From the NCBI RefSeq assembly GCF_000317595.1, contig NZ_AEJC01000235.1, forward strand, positions 1-53,114: a stretch of 53,114 nt of DNA, given 5' to 3'. Below the pieces are notes generated by a model, which worked only from the letters and a program-made list of their open reading frames with translations, was not told where the DNA came from and made no database searches. This DNA comes from Streptomyces ipomoeae 91-03. GTDB lineage: Bacteria > Actinomycetota > Actinomycetes > Streptomycetales > Streptomycetaceae. A program made the translations under genes and the position numbers. Of this stretch, positions 16,339 through 24,693 are shown one piece after another (the stretch's first letter is position 1; each line of letters starts with the position of its first letter).

Positions 16339-16806
16339 TCAATGACCGAGGTCGCGCAGGCCCTCTTCGAGAGTGGGGTGGAACCGGTCGACGGGACCGG
16401 AATGGCGGTTGAACCAGACCGCATCGAGGCTGGGCTCCTTCGTCTCGTGGCCAGCCCGACAACGCAGCCATATCGAGTCGTCGCGCATGCAGAAGACGAT
16501 CCAGTCCCGGTACACACCGCACCCGGGGCACGTACGGACCTCACCGTCGACGACGAGCGGCTGCAGCCAGCGCATCATCACCCCGGCCACCTCCTGGCGC
16601 GACGGCAGCCGCAACTCCGGCGGCAGGAAGTCGGGCACCGCCGCTTCCTCCGCGACAGGGTCCTGTGGGGTCGGCTCGGGGCAGTCGGTCCATGGCTGGG
16701 TGGCCTGCAGTCGCAGGAGCAGCTCGTAGCCCGCACGCTGGGCTTCACGGAATGCACGGTCCTCACGAGCCCGTCGAAAGAACAAAGCTCTCTCCTTCTC
16801 TGTCAT
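16339..16806 (-). CDS. Hypothetical protein with a zinc-ribbon-like region
   Basis: 155 residues from ATG 16806. The N-terminal third is a charged helix (MTEKERALFFRRAREDRAFR). The C-terminal half holds a cysteine set suggestive of zinc binding (CPGCGVYRDWIVFC, WLRCRAGH). I do not recognise the family. It lies between the lipoprotein and DUF317 genes, all on the same strand, and may be co-transcribed with the DUF317 gene. Confidence 0.6.
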   Translation of the reverse strand: MTEKERALFFRRAREDRAFREAQRAGYELLLRLQATQPWTDCPEPTPQDPVAEEAAVPDFLPPELRLPSRQEVAGVMMRWLQPLVVDGEVRTCPGCGVYRDWIVFCMRDDSIWLRCRAGHETKEPSLDAVWFNRHSGPVDRFHPTLEEGLRDLGH

Positions 16807-16901
16807 CGGGCGAGTGCCGGGTCGCACCCCGTCTGACCTGCTACTACTCGTGAGATCAGCGACGAGCTGCACAACAGCGGCGCCTCTGGCACGGAGCGTC
16901 G

Positions 16902-17639
16902 TCAGCTGCAGCGGACGACAGTGAGACGCCCCTCCGCGATCTCGGGCACGGTGCGGCGGGGCACCGGGACTGGGGAGGCGATCGAGGACGCGAACGCGGC
17001 CACCAGCGCATGAGGGACGCTGGCGCTGAAGCTGGCACACCACAGATACGGCGCGCCGAGCGCGGGCTCCGCCCACGCCTGCCAGCCCACCAAATCGGGC
17101 CGCGGGTCGGCGTCCTCGATGAGCGGCGGCAGCATCTCCAGGGAGACGCAGGAGGAGAACCCGGGGTCCGTAGCGGTGGTGCGGGGCCGATCCACGTCAC
17201 GGATCCAACCCCGGGCACTCAGCGCATCGAGGACCGTCTCTGGTCCCTCGAAGTCGGCATCGGGCGCCTCACGGGCGTCGATCGCCACGAGGAGGTCTGC
17301 GAGCGCCTCGTGGGAGACGCCTGTGGTGAAGTACGCGTTCCACTCCGGCATCACGGAGGCGGCATGGCCGCGGGCGCTCAGCTGCCAGGCAACGGGCAGA
17401 CCGCCCAGCTCGAACGGATTGGCCGCGAGAATCCATTCGGCGCCACGGAGCCCGTCCGGGCTTACGTAGAGAAGGGTGTGTCGGGAGGTAGGCCACATGC
17501 GCCAGCCGAGGTCGGACAAGATGTCGTCGATCCGCTCGGCGAGCACACCGTCGTCACCGGCCAGATGACGCGGGGTGACCCAGTACACCGGGTCCGGCAC
17601 GTTTGGTCTGGAGTGGTGCGGGAGCAGGGGCGCCTCCAT
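16902..17639 (-). CDS. DUF317 domain protein
   Basis: 245 residues from ATG 17639. It shows two tandem DUF317-type units, a Streptomyces-specific family: VYWVTPRHLAGDD with GWRMWPTSRHTLLYVSPDGL, then the second unit with WQAWAEPALGAPYLWCASFS and PHALVAAFASSIASP. Function unknown; members are often near integrated elements and regulatory genes. The start is uncertain because neighbouring frames upstream also look partly coding. Confidence 0.75.
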   Translation of the reverse strand: MEAPLLPHHSRPNVPDPVYWVTPRHLAGDDGVLAERIDDILSDLGWRMWPTSRHTLLYVSPDGLRGAEWILAANPFELGGLPVAWQLSARGHAASVMPEWNAYFTTGVSHEALADLLVAIDAREAPDADFEGPETVLDALSARGWIRDVDRPRTTATDPGFSSCVSLEMLPPLIEDADPRPDLVGWQAWAEPALGAPYLWCASFSASVPHALVAAFASSIASPVPVPRRTVPEIAEGRLTVVRCS

Positions 17640-17903
17640 GGGCTCGTGGGGTGGAACACTGGCCGTGCAGGATCACCGGTATCGCCTCGTTGACCAGGTC
17701 CTCCGGCAAGGTGTTGCAGGTTGACATGGCTACACAGCTGCGCACCAGCCATTCCTGAACCTTTCGTGTCTGCCTGTGACGAACTGGCAAATGCACGGGC
17801 AGACTTACCCAAAGAAGCGAGCCCCGCTCACGTAGCTCCGGTATTTGATCGCCGATGGCTTTCGTGGTGCGCCCCGTGGCTCAGACGCGGCCTTGACCAA
17901 GGT
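17640..17903. other. Intergenic region
   Basis: 264 bases upstream of the DUF317 gene. Short open stretches exist in several frames, but none has convincing codon use or a ribosome site. It probably holds the DUF317 promoter. Confidence 0.4.
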
Positions 17904-18434
17904 CTACGAGGACTGTTTCGTTAGGACATCTGATCGCCGGGCTTCCTCGGCGCGGCCGTCACGTCTGGCTGCCTCTGGTTTCCTCGCCGCCGAAGCCTCC
18001 GCCAGAACCACCCAGGCGGCCTTGGTTCCCCAGTCCGTGACCTGGAACCCCCACTGTCCCTGCGTCAGCTCGTTCACGATGTGCAGGCCCCATCCGCGCT
18101 CAGTGAGCAGCCCACTCACTGCCTCTGATGCGGTAGCTTCCGGCGAGGCCACGGCAGCCAGGTAGAGGCCCGTAGGAAGCAGAGGTTTCCCGTCGTGGAT
18201 CTCGCAGATGTATCTCCCGGCAACAGAGCGAAGGTGCACCTCGTAGGGGCCGCACGCGTGTTCGTGCGCGTTTGCCACGAGTTCCGAGACCGCCAAGACT
18301 CCGTCACTGATGACGTCGTCGGAGAGGCCCAGTTCTTTGAGAACACGTCGCAGGATCGAGCGGGCTTCGCCCGGCGGGTTGATGGTGTGGTCGGTCCAGC
18401 GGTACACAAGGGCGGCAGACGGCGCACTGATCAT
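17904..18434 (-). CDS. Anti-sigma-like ATP-binding protein (RsbW/HATPase_c_2)
   Basis: 176 residues from ATG 18434 with AGGAGG 10 bases upstream. The Bergerat ATP-binding motifs are clear: N-box VLAVSELVANAHEHACGP, then ICEIHDGKPLLP and the lid/G2 region ERGWGLHIVNELTQGQWGF. Such single-domain kinases phosphorylate anti-sigma antagonists or bind sigma factors. Its ATG overlaps the TGA of the 63-codon gene whose 5' part lies at 4811-4870. Before the inversion it therefore stood divergent from the SpoIIE-type phosphatase gene, a plausible partner-switch pair. The last 25 residues are charged and less conserved. Confidence 0.85.
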   Translation of the reverse strand: MISAPSAALVYRWTDHTINPPGEARSILRRVLKELGLSDDVISDGVLAVSELVANAHEHACGPYEVHLRSVAGRYICEIHDGKPLLPTGLYLAAVASPEATASEAVSGLLTERGWGLHIVNELTQGQWGFQVTDWGTKAAWVVLAEASAARKPEAARRDGRAEEARRSDVLTKQSS

Positions 18435-18562
18435 CGGGCGGCGGACCTCCTGTGAGTGACGTCGGTGGCCTCCTCCCAGGGCTCCGGAATGGTCACGGCA
18501 GTGGGTACGACATCGAAAGGCGTACGAAACCTCAGAAAGCAATTGGCATCGGGGAGGTGTCC
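18431..18562 (-). pseudogene. 3' two-thirds of the split 63-codon gene
   Basis: Forty-three codons and TGA (GHLPDANCFLRFRTPFDVV, then PTAVTIPEPWEEATDVTHRR). It has no start of its own because IS copy 2 lies 3 bases upstream, past the triplet GGC (GCC on this strand). It joins the 20 codons at 4811-4870 in frame with one GCC. It overlaps the ATPase gene start as ATGA. No known domain. Confidence 0.75.
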
Positions 18563-18632
18563 GGCTGAGGGGCCACGAAGTTTCCGGACAGGCACCCAAT
18601 AGGGTTGTCCTGAACAAGGAAACGAGGAAGAA

Positions 18633-18923
18633 GTGGCGCCACCCAGTAAGTACTCGCCGGAGTTCCGCGAGGAAGCCGTCCAGATCGCGTTGAGGTCAAG
18701 CAAGACGATCTCCGAAGTCGCCCGGGAGCTTGAGCTGAACTCGGAGACGCTACGCGGCTGGGTGAAGAAGTACCAGAAGCAGCAGGAACCGGCCCCCGAG
18801 GCGGAACTGACGGTGAACGAGCGAGCGCGCCTGAAGGAACTCGAACGACGCAACCGCGAGCTGGAGATGGAAGTTACCTTCCTGAAAAAAGCCGCAGCGT
18901 ACTTCGCGAAGGATCCCCGGTAG
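18633..18923 (+). CDS. IS3-family OrfA, copy 2
   Basis: 96 residues, identical to the product of 5804-6094: helix-turn-helix (SEVARELELNSETLRGWV) plus coiled coil. The A6G run at 18885-18891 (within LKKAAAY) is the candidate site for -1 frameshifting into orfB, whose frame stays open from there to its stop. Confidence 0.9.
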   Translation: MAPPSKYSPEFREEAVQIALRSSKTISEVARELELNSETLRGWVKKYQKQQEPAPEAELTVNERARLKELERRNRELEMEVTFLKKAAAYFAKDPR

Positions 18924-18949
18924 CAAGCAAGTACGAGTTCATCGACGAG

Positions 18950-19813
18950 ATGCGGCTCGACACCGAGAAGTACGCATACAGCGTCGAGTTCATGTGCGGC
19001 CGACTCGGCGTCTCCAGATCCGGCTACTACGACTGGCGATCCCGCCCAAAATCCGCGACCGCCCAGCGGCGCGAAGAACTGAAATTGCTCATCGAGAAAG
19101 CCTTCGACATGTCCGACAGCACCTACGGGCACAGGCGCATCCAGGCCCAGCTGCACCGCTGGGACGTCGCCGCGGGCGTGGAGCTGGTCCGCCGCCTCAT
19201 GCGCGAACTGGGCCTGATGCCCTGCCTGCCACGACCGAAGAGGTTCAACCTCACTCAGGCTGCGGCCGGCCAGGTGCTGGACCTCGTCGGCCGCGACTTC
19301 ACCGCGGATGCGCCCGGCGAGAAGCTCGTCGGTGACATTACCTATATCGCGACCGGGGAAGGCTGGCTGTACCTCGCAACGGTCATCGACTGCTGCACGA
19401 AGGAAGTCATCGGTTACGCCATGGACGACCACTACCAAACCTCACTGATATCCAGGGCGATCCGTAACGCGGCACGGAACAGGAACCTCTCGGCCGACGC
19501 GATATTTCACTCGGATCGCGGAAGTAACTACATGTCAGCCGAGTTCGGGAGGACGCTGGACCGGTTCGGGCTCCGCAGATCTGCCGGCCGCACCGGGATC
19601 TGTTTCGACAACGCCATGGCCGAATCATTCTTCGGTGCCCTGAAGAACGAGCGCGTATCAAGGGTGACTTACCTGACCCGCGAGGCCGCCCGGCAGGACA
19701 TCACTCGCTACATCGAATTCTGGTACAATCGCAAACGCCTCCACTCGGCGGCGGGTTACCGCCCTCCGCGCGAAGTCCACGCCGAGTATGAGAAGTTGCG
19801 AATCGCCGCGTGA
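18950..19813 (+). CDS. IS3-family OrfB, copy 2
   Basis: 287 residues from ATG 18950, identical to copy 1, with the DDE residues in VGDITYI, HSDRGSNYM and AMAESFFGALKNE. The frame extends upstream of the ATG across the orfA stop (ASKYEFIDEMRL), which fits production as an OrfAB fusion. With both copies apparently intact, they could support further homologous inversion. Confidence 0.92.
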   Translation: MRLDTEKYAYSVEFMCGRLGVSRSGYYDWRSRPKSATAQRREELKLLIEKAFDMSDSTYGHRRIQAQLHRWDVAAGVELVRRLMRELGLMPCLPRPKRFNLTQAAAGQVLDLVGRDFTADAPGEKLVGDITYIATGEGWLYLATVIDCCTKEVIGYAMDDHYQTSLISRAIRNAARNRNLSADAIFHSDRGSNYMSAEFGRTLDRFGLRRSAGRTGICFDNAMAESFFGALKNERVSRVTYLTREAARQDITRYIEFWYNRKRLHSAAGYRPPREVHAEYEKLRIAA

Positions 19814-19872
19814 AATAAACGGTCAGAAGCCTGTCCGGAAAACGCGAGGCCCCTCAGGCCCCTGGGAGAGTC

Positions 19873-20061
19873 GTGGCTCAAGCACCCGGCAACGAGACCG
19901 GTCGCGAGTCACTCGCTCAACGATGGCTGCCGATGCTCCTGATGCTCATGGGCGTTTATGAGCGCAGGGTGCGAGCGGGCTACAAGGCACTCCAGCGAGA
20001 CCGCGACCCGCCGTCGGCCTGCGCTTCCGTCCGTCTGGTCACTGGGAGTATGGGCGGGTGA
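19873..20061 (+). CDS. Possible small protein after IS copy 2
   Basis: 62 codons from GTG 19873 with GGGAGAG upstream. The middle has a hydrophobic stretch (WLPMLLMLMGVYERRVRAGY) and a basic tail; the end overlaps the next gene by 4 bases. Codon use is acceptable only to about residue 48. No recognised domain. Confidence 0.3.
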   Translation: MAQAPGNETGRESLAQRWLPMLLMLMGVYERRVRAGYKALQRDRDPPSACASVRLVTGSMGG

Positions 20062-20681
20062 GTGCTGACGTGTTGGGACGCTGGGTGCCGGATAGCCCCG
20101 AGGATGTGGCTGCGGTCTTCGCAAAGGCGGACTTCCCGTGGTGGATCGCCGGTGGCTACGCGATCGAACTCGCGGTCGGCCGCGAGCTGCGCGCACACGG
20201 CGATCTCGACGTCCTCGTCCTCCGGCGTGACCAGGTCCTCGCACATGAACTGCTGGCCGACTGGGACCTTCACGTGGCGGATCCGCCCGGCCAGGGGGAG
20301 TTGCGACCGTGGCGTCCTGGAGAGGTCCTTCGGCCGCCGCTCCACGACATTTGGTGCCGCCGCACATCCAAGGCGCCCTGGTCGGTGCAGCTCATGCTGG
20401 ACGAGGCCGAGGGAACCCAGTGGGTCTCGCGGCGCACCCCGGAGATCCGGCTCCCGATCGACCAGCTCGGGCGGACGAGCGAGGCCGGCATCCCATATCT
20501 CGCGCCCGAAGTGCAGCTCTTCTACAAGGCCAAGGCGACCCGGGACAAGGACGAGACCGACTTCGAAGCGGTACTGCCGCTGCTCGACGCTCCGGCACGG
20601 GCCTGGCTGACGGACGCGATCAAGGTGATCGCGCCCGGCCACCCCTGGATTCGCCGGCTCCTGCCGGTCAGCCAAACGTAA
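20058..20681 (+). CDS. Nucleotidyltransferase-fold protein, aminoglycoside adenylyltransferase-like
   Basis: 207 residues from GTG 20058. The motif WWIAGGYAIELAVGRELRAH followed by GDLDVLVLRRDQ fits the pol-beta nucleotidyltransferase core (GG…hD-x-D). LFYKAKATRDKDETDFEAVL matches the C-terminal part of the ANT(2'')-like/unknown nucleotidyltransferase family. It may transfer AMP to a small molecule, but resistance cannot be claimed. It converges with and overlaps by 14 bases the DUF296 gene. Confidence 0.7.
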   Translation: MSADVLGRWVPDSPEDVAAVFAKADFPWWIAGGYAIELAVGRELRAHGDLDVLVLRRDQVLAHELLADWDLHVADPPGQGELRPWRPGEVLRPPLHDIWCRRTSKAPWSVQLMLDEAEGTQWVSRRTPEIRLPIDQLGRTSEAGIPYLAPEVQLFYKAKATRDKDETDFEAVLPLLDAPARAWLTDAIKVIAPGHPWIRRLLPVSQT

Positions 20682-21126
20682 GCAGCGGAACGTCGTAGAG
20701 GTCGGGGTTCCGGGGCCGGGTCATGGTGGGCGACGTGACCTCCACGATCAGCAGCTCGCTGAGGAACTGGACCTTGGCGCTGAGGAGATGGCTCGTCCTG
20801 CCGTCGGCCGACTGGGCCTTCAGGCCGGCGGAGACGTGGATGTGCGGAAGTATCCCGCCGGTGGCCGGGTCGTGGGCGAGCGTGCCCGCGCCGAACGCCT
20901 CGACGTTGGTGACGTACGTCTTCGCCCAGACCGGTGCGTCCGGGTCGGCGAGCTTCTCGCAGGCACCCACAATCTCGGCCTCCGCGAAGGCTCCGATGAA
21001 CGAGGGGATGTAGCCCTGCCGTACGCCGTTGTCCCGGCAGAAGGTGGACAGCGCCTCGAAGAAGTCCTCCCCGTGGTCGAAGGTAACGCCGAAGGTACGG
21101 CCGACGGTCAGCTCGTGAGCACGCAT
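20668..21126 (-). CDS. PCC/DUF296 domain protein
   Basis: 152 residues from ATG 21126. It matches the plants-and-prokaryotes conserved (PPC/DUF296) fold: VGRTFGVTFDHGEDFFEALS, GYIPSFIGAFAEAEIVG and the histidine-bearing strand GGILPHIHVSAGLKAQ. Such proteins form trimers, and some bind DNA or metal. It follows the asparaginase gene by 25 bases, so they form an operon. The pairing is unusual and its metabolic meaning is unknown. Confidence 0.8.
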   Translation of the reverse strand: MRAHELTVGRTFGVTFDHGEDFFEALSTFCRDNGVRQGYIPSFIGAFAEAEIVGACEKLADPDAPVWAKTYVTNVEAFGAGTLAHDPATGGILPHIHVSAGLKAQSADGRTSHLLSAKVQFLSELLIVEVTSPTMTRPRNPDLYDVPLLTFG

Positions 21127-21151
21127 GTGCGGGTCTCCTGACGAGGTGGGA

Positions 21152-22153
21152 TCAGCGGGCGGAGGCGGTGGTGAAGGTCTCGCGGAGCGTCGCTCCGTCG
21201 GCGCCCTGGGCGAGCAGGGCGTGCAGGAGGAGCCGCGCCTGGTACGGGCTGAGGTCTCCGGCGCCGATGAGTCCTCGTCCGAGAAGGTCCTTCTCGGAGC
21301 CGGGGAAGCCGTAAGTGTCGGACAGGACCGGGCCGTTCCCGATGCGGGAGGCAAGAACCACGGGGATGCGGGACGCGAGCTTGGTGAGTCCCTCGACGAG
21401 GCGCTCTGGGACGTGGCCGACGCCGAAGGCCGCGACCACGAGCCCGTCGCAGTTGCCGTCCCACAGGTCGAGCAGGGCTCCGTCGTCGCCGAGGGTGACG
21501 GTGTAGAGCCCGACGCGCGCCTCACGGTCGGGGGCGCCGACCAGCGGTCCACGGGATGGCAGGCCGCCCACCATCCGCACCCGGTTCTCCGCGATCCCCG
21601 CGATCGGGCCGCTTGCTGGTGAGGTGAAGGCGGCGGGGCTGGTGGTGTGCGATTTGCGGACGGTCCATGCCGAGTGGATCTCGTCGCCGAGTACGACGAG
21701 GCAGCCGGCGCCCCGCAGGCCGGGGTCGGCGGCGGTCAGGACGGCGGCGTGGATGTTGGCCGGGCCGTCGGCGCCGGGAAGGGTGGGGTTGCGCATCGCG
21801 CCAGTGACCACGATCGGCTGCTCGTGGCCGTGGTAGAGGTCGAGCAGGAAGGCCGTCTCCTCGATGGTGTCGGTGCCCTGGGTGATGACGACGCCGTCGG
21901 CGTCACCGGCCTCCAGCTCCGCCGTGATCGCGGCCGACAGTGCGGTGAGGTCATCGAAGGTCAGGGAGGCGCCGGGCAGACGCCGGAAGTCCCGCACCTT
22001 GAGGCCGATGCCGCTCGTGGCCAGAGCGGGTACCGCGGCGAGGAGTTCGTGGGCCGAGAGCGCGGGTACGACACCTCCGGTGGTGGGATCCGTGGTCATG
22101 GCGATCGTGCCGCCGAGGGAGAAGACCGCCACGTTCCTGACCGACTCCGTCAT
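21152..22153 (-). CDS. ansA: L-asparaginase / glutaminase family amidohydrolase
   Basis: 333 residues. Both threonine motifs of the family are present ([11 protein letters not shown] with the nucleophile Thr, and [19 protein letters not shown]), and [21 protein letters not shown] carries the conserved Lys. It would hydrolyse L-asparagine or a related amide to the acid and ammonia. There is no signal peptide, so it is cytoplasmic. It is the first gene of an operon with the DUF296 gene. Confidence 0.9.
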   Translation of the reverse strand: MTESVRNVAVFSLGGTIAMTTDPTTGGVVPALSAHELLAAVPALATSGIGLKVRDFRRLPGASLTFDDLTALSAAITAELEAGDADGVVITQGTDTIEETAFLLDLYHGHEQPIVVTGAMRNPTLPGADGPANIHAAVLTAADPGLRGAGCLVVLGDEIHSAWTVRKSHTTSPAAFTSPASGPIAGIAENRVRMVGGLPSRGPLVGAPDREARVGLYTVTLGDDGALLDLWDGNCDGLVVAAFGVGHVPERLVEGLTKLASRIPVVLASRIGNGPVLSDTYGFPGSEKDLLGRGLIGAGDLSPYQARLLLHALLAQGADGATLRETFTTASAR

Positions 22154-22212
22154 ATCCCCTGCTCCCCTGTCCAGACGCCGCCGAGCACGGCCTCACGAGT
22201 GGTTCACGCAGG

Positions 22213-23775
22213 CTATCGGGTCGGCGCCGTCCGGGTACGCGGGGTGATCACTAGCTGCTCGGCCACGAACCGGCAGGCAACCTCCAGCCCTTCGAGGCCG
22301 AGCAGCCGACTGCGCGGCCGGGCGAGCCGCTCCGTGCCGACGGCCGACAACTGGGCGCACCGGCGACCGAGCCAGGAGGCGTCGAGGCCGAGGTACTGCG
22401 CCGTCGCTGTGAGGCGATGGCCGGCCTGCTCGGCCGCCGTGGTCGAGTGATGGCTGACGTGGTCCGTCACGTCCGCCAACGTCCGCAGGGCTCCCGGCCG
22501 CGCGGTGACCGCGAGGTGGGACGCTCCCTCGGTCCGTACCCAAGAGGCGATGACAGCCCGGCGCCCGGGAGAGAGGGCGAAACCGTCGGTGTGTGCGAAG
22601 CCTCCGTCGTCGGTCACCCAGGTACGGATGCCGAAGGACTCCATGAGCGCGATGGCGAGGAACAGCAGAACGCGCTCGTACGCCGGCGAGGAGGCGATCG
22701 CCGTCTCGGGGACGCAGAATCCCCGGCCGCTGGTGCCGCCCGGACGTCGGGGGGCCATTCGTTCGAGGTAGCGGTACTTGTGCCGGAAGAACAGCCATGT
22801 GGCGGCCTCTTCGCCACGCTGTTCCCTGGTCCAGAAGACGGGTGCGTCGCCCAGGTGGTCACGGTTGCCCAGGATGTACCGGGCTGCGGTCTCCGAGCCG
22901 ATGAGCATCCGTGAGACTTCGGTCAGTCCCTGGTCGGCGGCGATCGGCGCACCTGGGGAAACGGTGAGCGACGCCAGCGAGGTGTGCAGGGGCTGGTCGT
23001 CGCCGAGCAGTGCCGCCTCGAACCCCGACACGGCCCACAGGATGCCGTAGGTCAGGTCGTCCAGTTCGTACGCGGCGGGGATGTCGACTGGTTCGGAGGC
23101 CGTGGCGCGTACGCCGCTCGGTCGGGCGTCGGTGACGAACTGCCGTACCGCCCCGTCCACCGTGCGGTTCGCGACGACGAGCGCGCGCATCGGCATGGTG
23201 CGCCAGGCATCCAGCTCCGGGCGGGAGTCGAGTCTCAAGTTGTCCCCGAGGAAGGACGCCGCAGGAAGCGTCAGCACGGGAAGCGCCGTCGTCGAGACGG
23301 ACCGGCCGGCGGGTAAGAGAAGCTGGCCCGGTCCTTCGGGCAGCGCCGCGTATCCACGTGCTCCGGTGTCCGCCGTTGCCGGGCGGCCCGTGGCGTCCGG
23401 GGTGTGCGGATCGGCCGTGGGCAGGAGCCCGAGCAGTTCCTCCGGAACTCCCAGCGCATCGGTCCACTGGATGAACTGCCGTCGGTCGCGGATCTGTTTG
23501 AGCCCGCGTTCCAGTCTGCTGACCTCGGCCTGGTCGATGCTGACCATCCGCGCCACGCCGGCCTGGGACAAGCCCGTGTGCTTCCTGAACAGCTTGACAA
23601 CGGTACCGAGTTCCCATGCGGCCACGGCTCGCCGGACCGTCGGATCACGCCAGAAGGCCGGATCGGCCCGTCGGGCGGCTGGCCCGTCCTGGCACGAGGC
23701 GCATCGGGTACCGGCGTTGAAGCGACTGAGAAGGACACCGCAGCGCGTGCACCGCCGCTGTCCTCTGTCGACCAT
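22213..23775 (-). CDS. Zinc-ribbon XRE-family regulator
   Basis: 520 residues from ATG 23775, preferred over ATG 23784 because GAGGGAG lies 10 bases upstream. The N-terminus is a small zinc ribbon (CTRCGVLLSRFNAGTRCASC), then an XRE helix-turn-helix (LFRKHTGLSQAGVARMVSID, QAEVSRLERGLKQIR). The remaining 370 residues are a large helical ligand- or partner-binding region with no domain I can name. It is divergent from the 23932 operon across about 156 bases and is the likely pathway regulator. Confidence 0.8.
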   Translation of the reverse strand: MVDRGQRRCTRCGVLLSRFNAGTRCASCQDGPAARRADPAFWRDPTVRRAVAAWELGTVVKLFRKHTGLSQAGVARMVSIDQAEVSRLERGLKQIRDRRQFIQWTDALGVPEELLGLLPTADPHTPDATGRPATADTGARGYAALPEGPGQLLLPAGRSVSTTALPVLTLPAASFLGDNLRLDSRPELDAWRTMPMRALVVANRTVDGAVRQFVTDARPSGVRATASEPVDIPAAYELDDLTYGILWAVSGFEAALLGDDQPLHTSLASLTVSPGAPIAADQGLTEVSRMLIGSETAARYILGNRDHLGDAPVFWTREQRGEEAATWLFFRHKYRYLERMAPRRPGGTSGRGFCVPETAIASSPAYERVLLFLAIALMESFGIRTWVTDDGGFAHTDGFALSPGRRAVIASWVRTEGASHLAVTARPGALRTLADVTDHVSHHSTTAAEQAGHRLTATAQYLGLDASWLGRRCAQLSAVGTERLARPRSRLLGLEGLEVACRFVAEQLVITPRTRTAPTR

Positions 23776-23931
23776 GGTCGGCATTCTCCCTCGCTCTGCG
23801 ACCACCGGGACACGTTCTGCTGGCAGGGCTCATAAACCCTCATAGGCGTCGGCCTTCGTGGCGGCCATCGTGGTGGAGCACCACCGACCGGAGCCGCGTG
23901 CCGCGACTCCCCGGACGTGAGGATCCGACCT

Positions 23932-24693
23932 GTGACCTCCTTGACCCTGCCGCCCCGGCCTCCCGATTCGCCGCCGCTGGCCCATGCCTGGCAGACGCTG
24001 GCGGACGGGCTGCTGACCCAGCGGCTGCATCTTCATCTCGACGAATGGCGGGCTGCCGTCGCCGAGGAGAAAGCGCTGCCGGACGTGCCGGGCGCCGATG
24101 TCTCCGTGCTGGCCCAGTGCCCCTCTCCGCTGCCGACAGGCGACGAGTCCGCGAGGGCGCTGTTGGAGGACGTCGGCCTCGGCTTCTGGTGGGAGCTGCC
24201 CCAGCGGCACGGAGCGGAGTCGCGGAACCAGCGCGGGGCATTTCACCGCGCCGCCGACACCGCTGCCCAGAACATCCTCGCGGAGCAGTCCGGAGCTGCC
24301 TGGTCCGACGCAGTGACCGCCGCCAGCGCCGCTGCCGCGTGGTGGGTGGGCTTCTTCGCGGTCATCCGCCACCGCGGGGTACACCACATCACGCTGGAAC
24401 CGCACCCGGGCCCGCTGCATGAGCAGGCCCTGGGCACCGCGGTGAGCGTGGTGGCCAACGCCATGGCCACGCGGGTGCTGGAGGCGGCGCTGCGCGACTC
24501 CGACGACGACCCGGCCCTCCGCGCCGCGTACTGCCGCGCCATTGAGGCCGGCGTCTGCGTCGAGCCCGAGCTGCCCCGTCTCATCGACGAGTTGGCGGAG
24601 CTACGGCTGGTGGACCTGGTGTCCACCACGGCCCGCTGGCGGGGTCGCTTCACCAAGTACGCCGGCGGCACGGGGGCAGGGCAGGTCGAATGA
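23932..24693 (+). CDS. Unknown protein, first gene of the putative RiPP operon
   Basis: 253 residues from GTG 23932 (GTGAGGA 8 bases upstream; GTG 23917 also possible). It is mostly helical: AWQTLADGLLTQRLHLHLDE, GFWWELPQRHGAES, GAAWSDAVTAASAAAAWWVG and a C-terminal WRGRFTKYAGG. No domain is recognised. Its ATGA overlap with the kinase-like gene couples translation. Its place at the head of the operon suggests a structural or regulatory part of the pathway. Confidence 0.65.
   Translation: MTSLTLPPRPPDSPPLAHAWQTLADGLLTQRLHLHLDEWRAAVAEEKALPDVPGADVSVLAQCPSPLPTGDESARALLEDVGLGFWWELPQRHGAESRNQRGAFHRAADTAAQNILAEQSGAAWSDAVTAASAAAAWWVGFFAVIRHRGVHHITLEPHPGPLHEQALGTAVSVVANAMATRVLEAALRDSDDDPALRAAYCRAIEAGVCVEPELPRLIDELAELRLVDLVSTTARWRGRFTKYAGGTGAGQVE

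Larger units (their letters stand above)
18566..19856 (+). mobile_element. IS3-family insertion sequence, copy 2
   Basis: 1291 bp, the inverted twin of 4871-6161. Left end TGAGGGGCCACGAAG; right end is the complement of TGAGGGGCCTCGCG. Flanks are GGC on both sides, which could be a 3-bp duplication. The inner GGC is also the complement of the GCC outside copy 1, as the split gene requires. Confidence 0.9.

Noticed and set aside
18431..19438. Long minus-strand frame of 335 codons through IS copy 2
   Set aside because: Antisense to orfA/orfB; only its last 43 codons (18431-18562) belong to a real gene, the split 63-codon one.
20058..20681. Aminoglycoside resistance gene
   Set aside because: Only the nucleotidyltransferase fold and distant similarity are visible; the substrate cannot be inferred.
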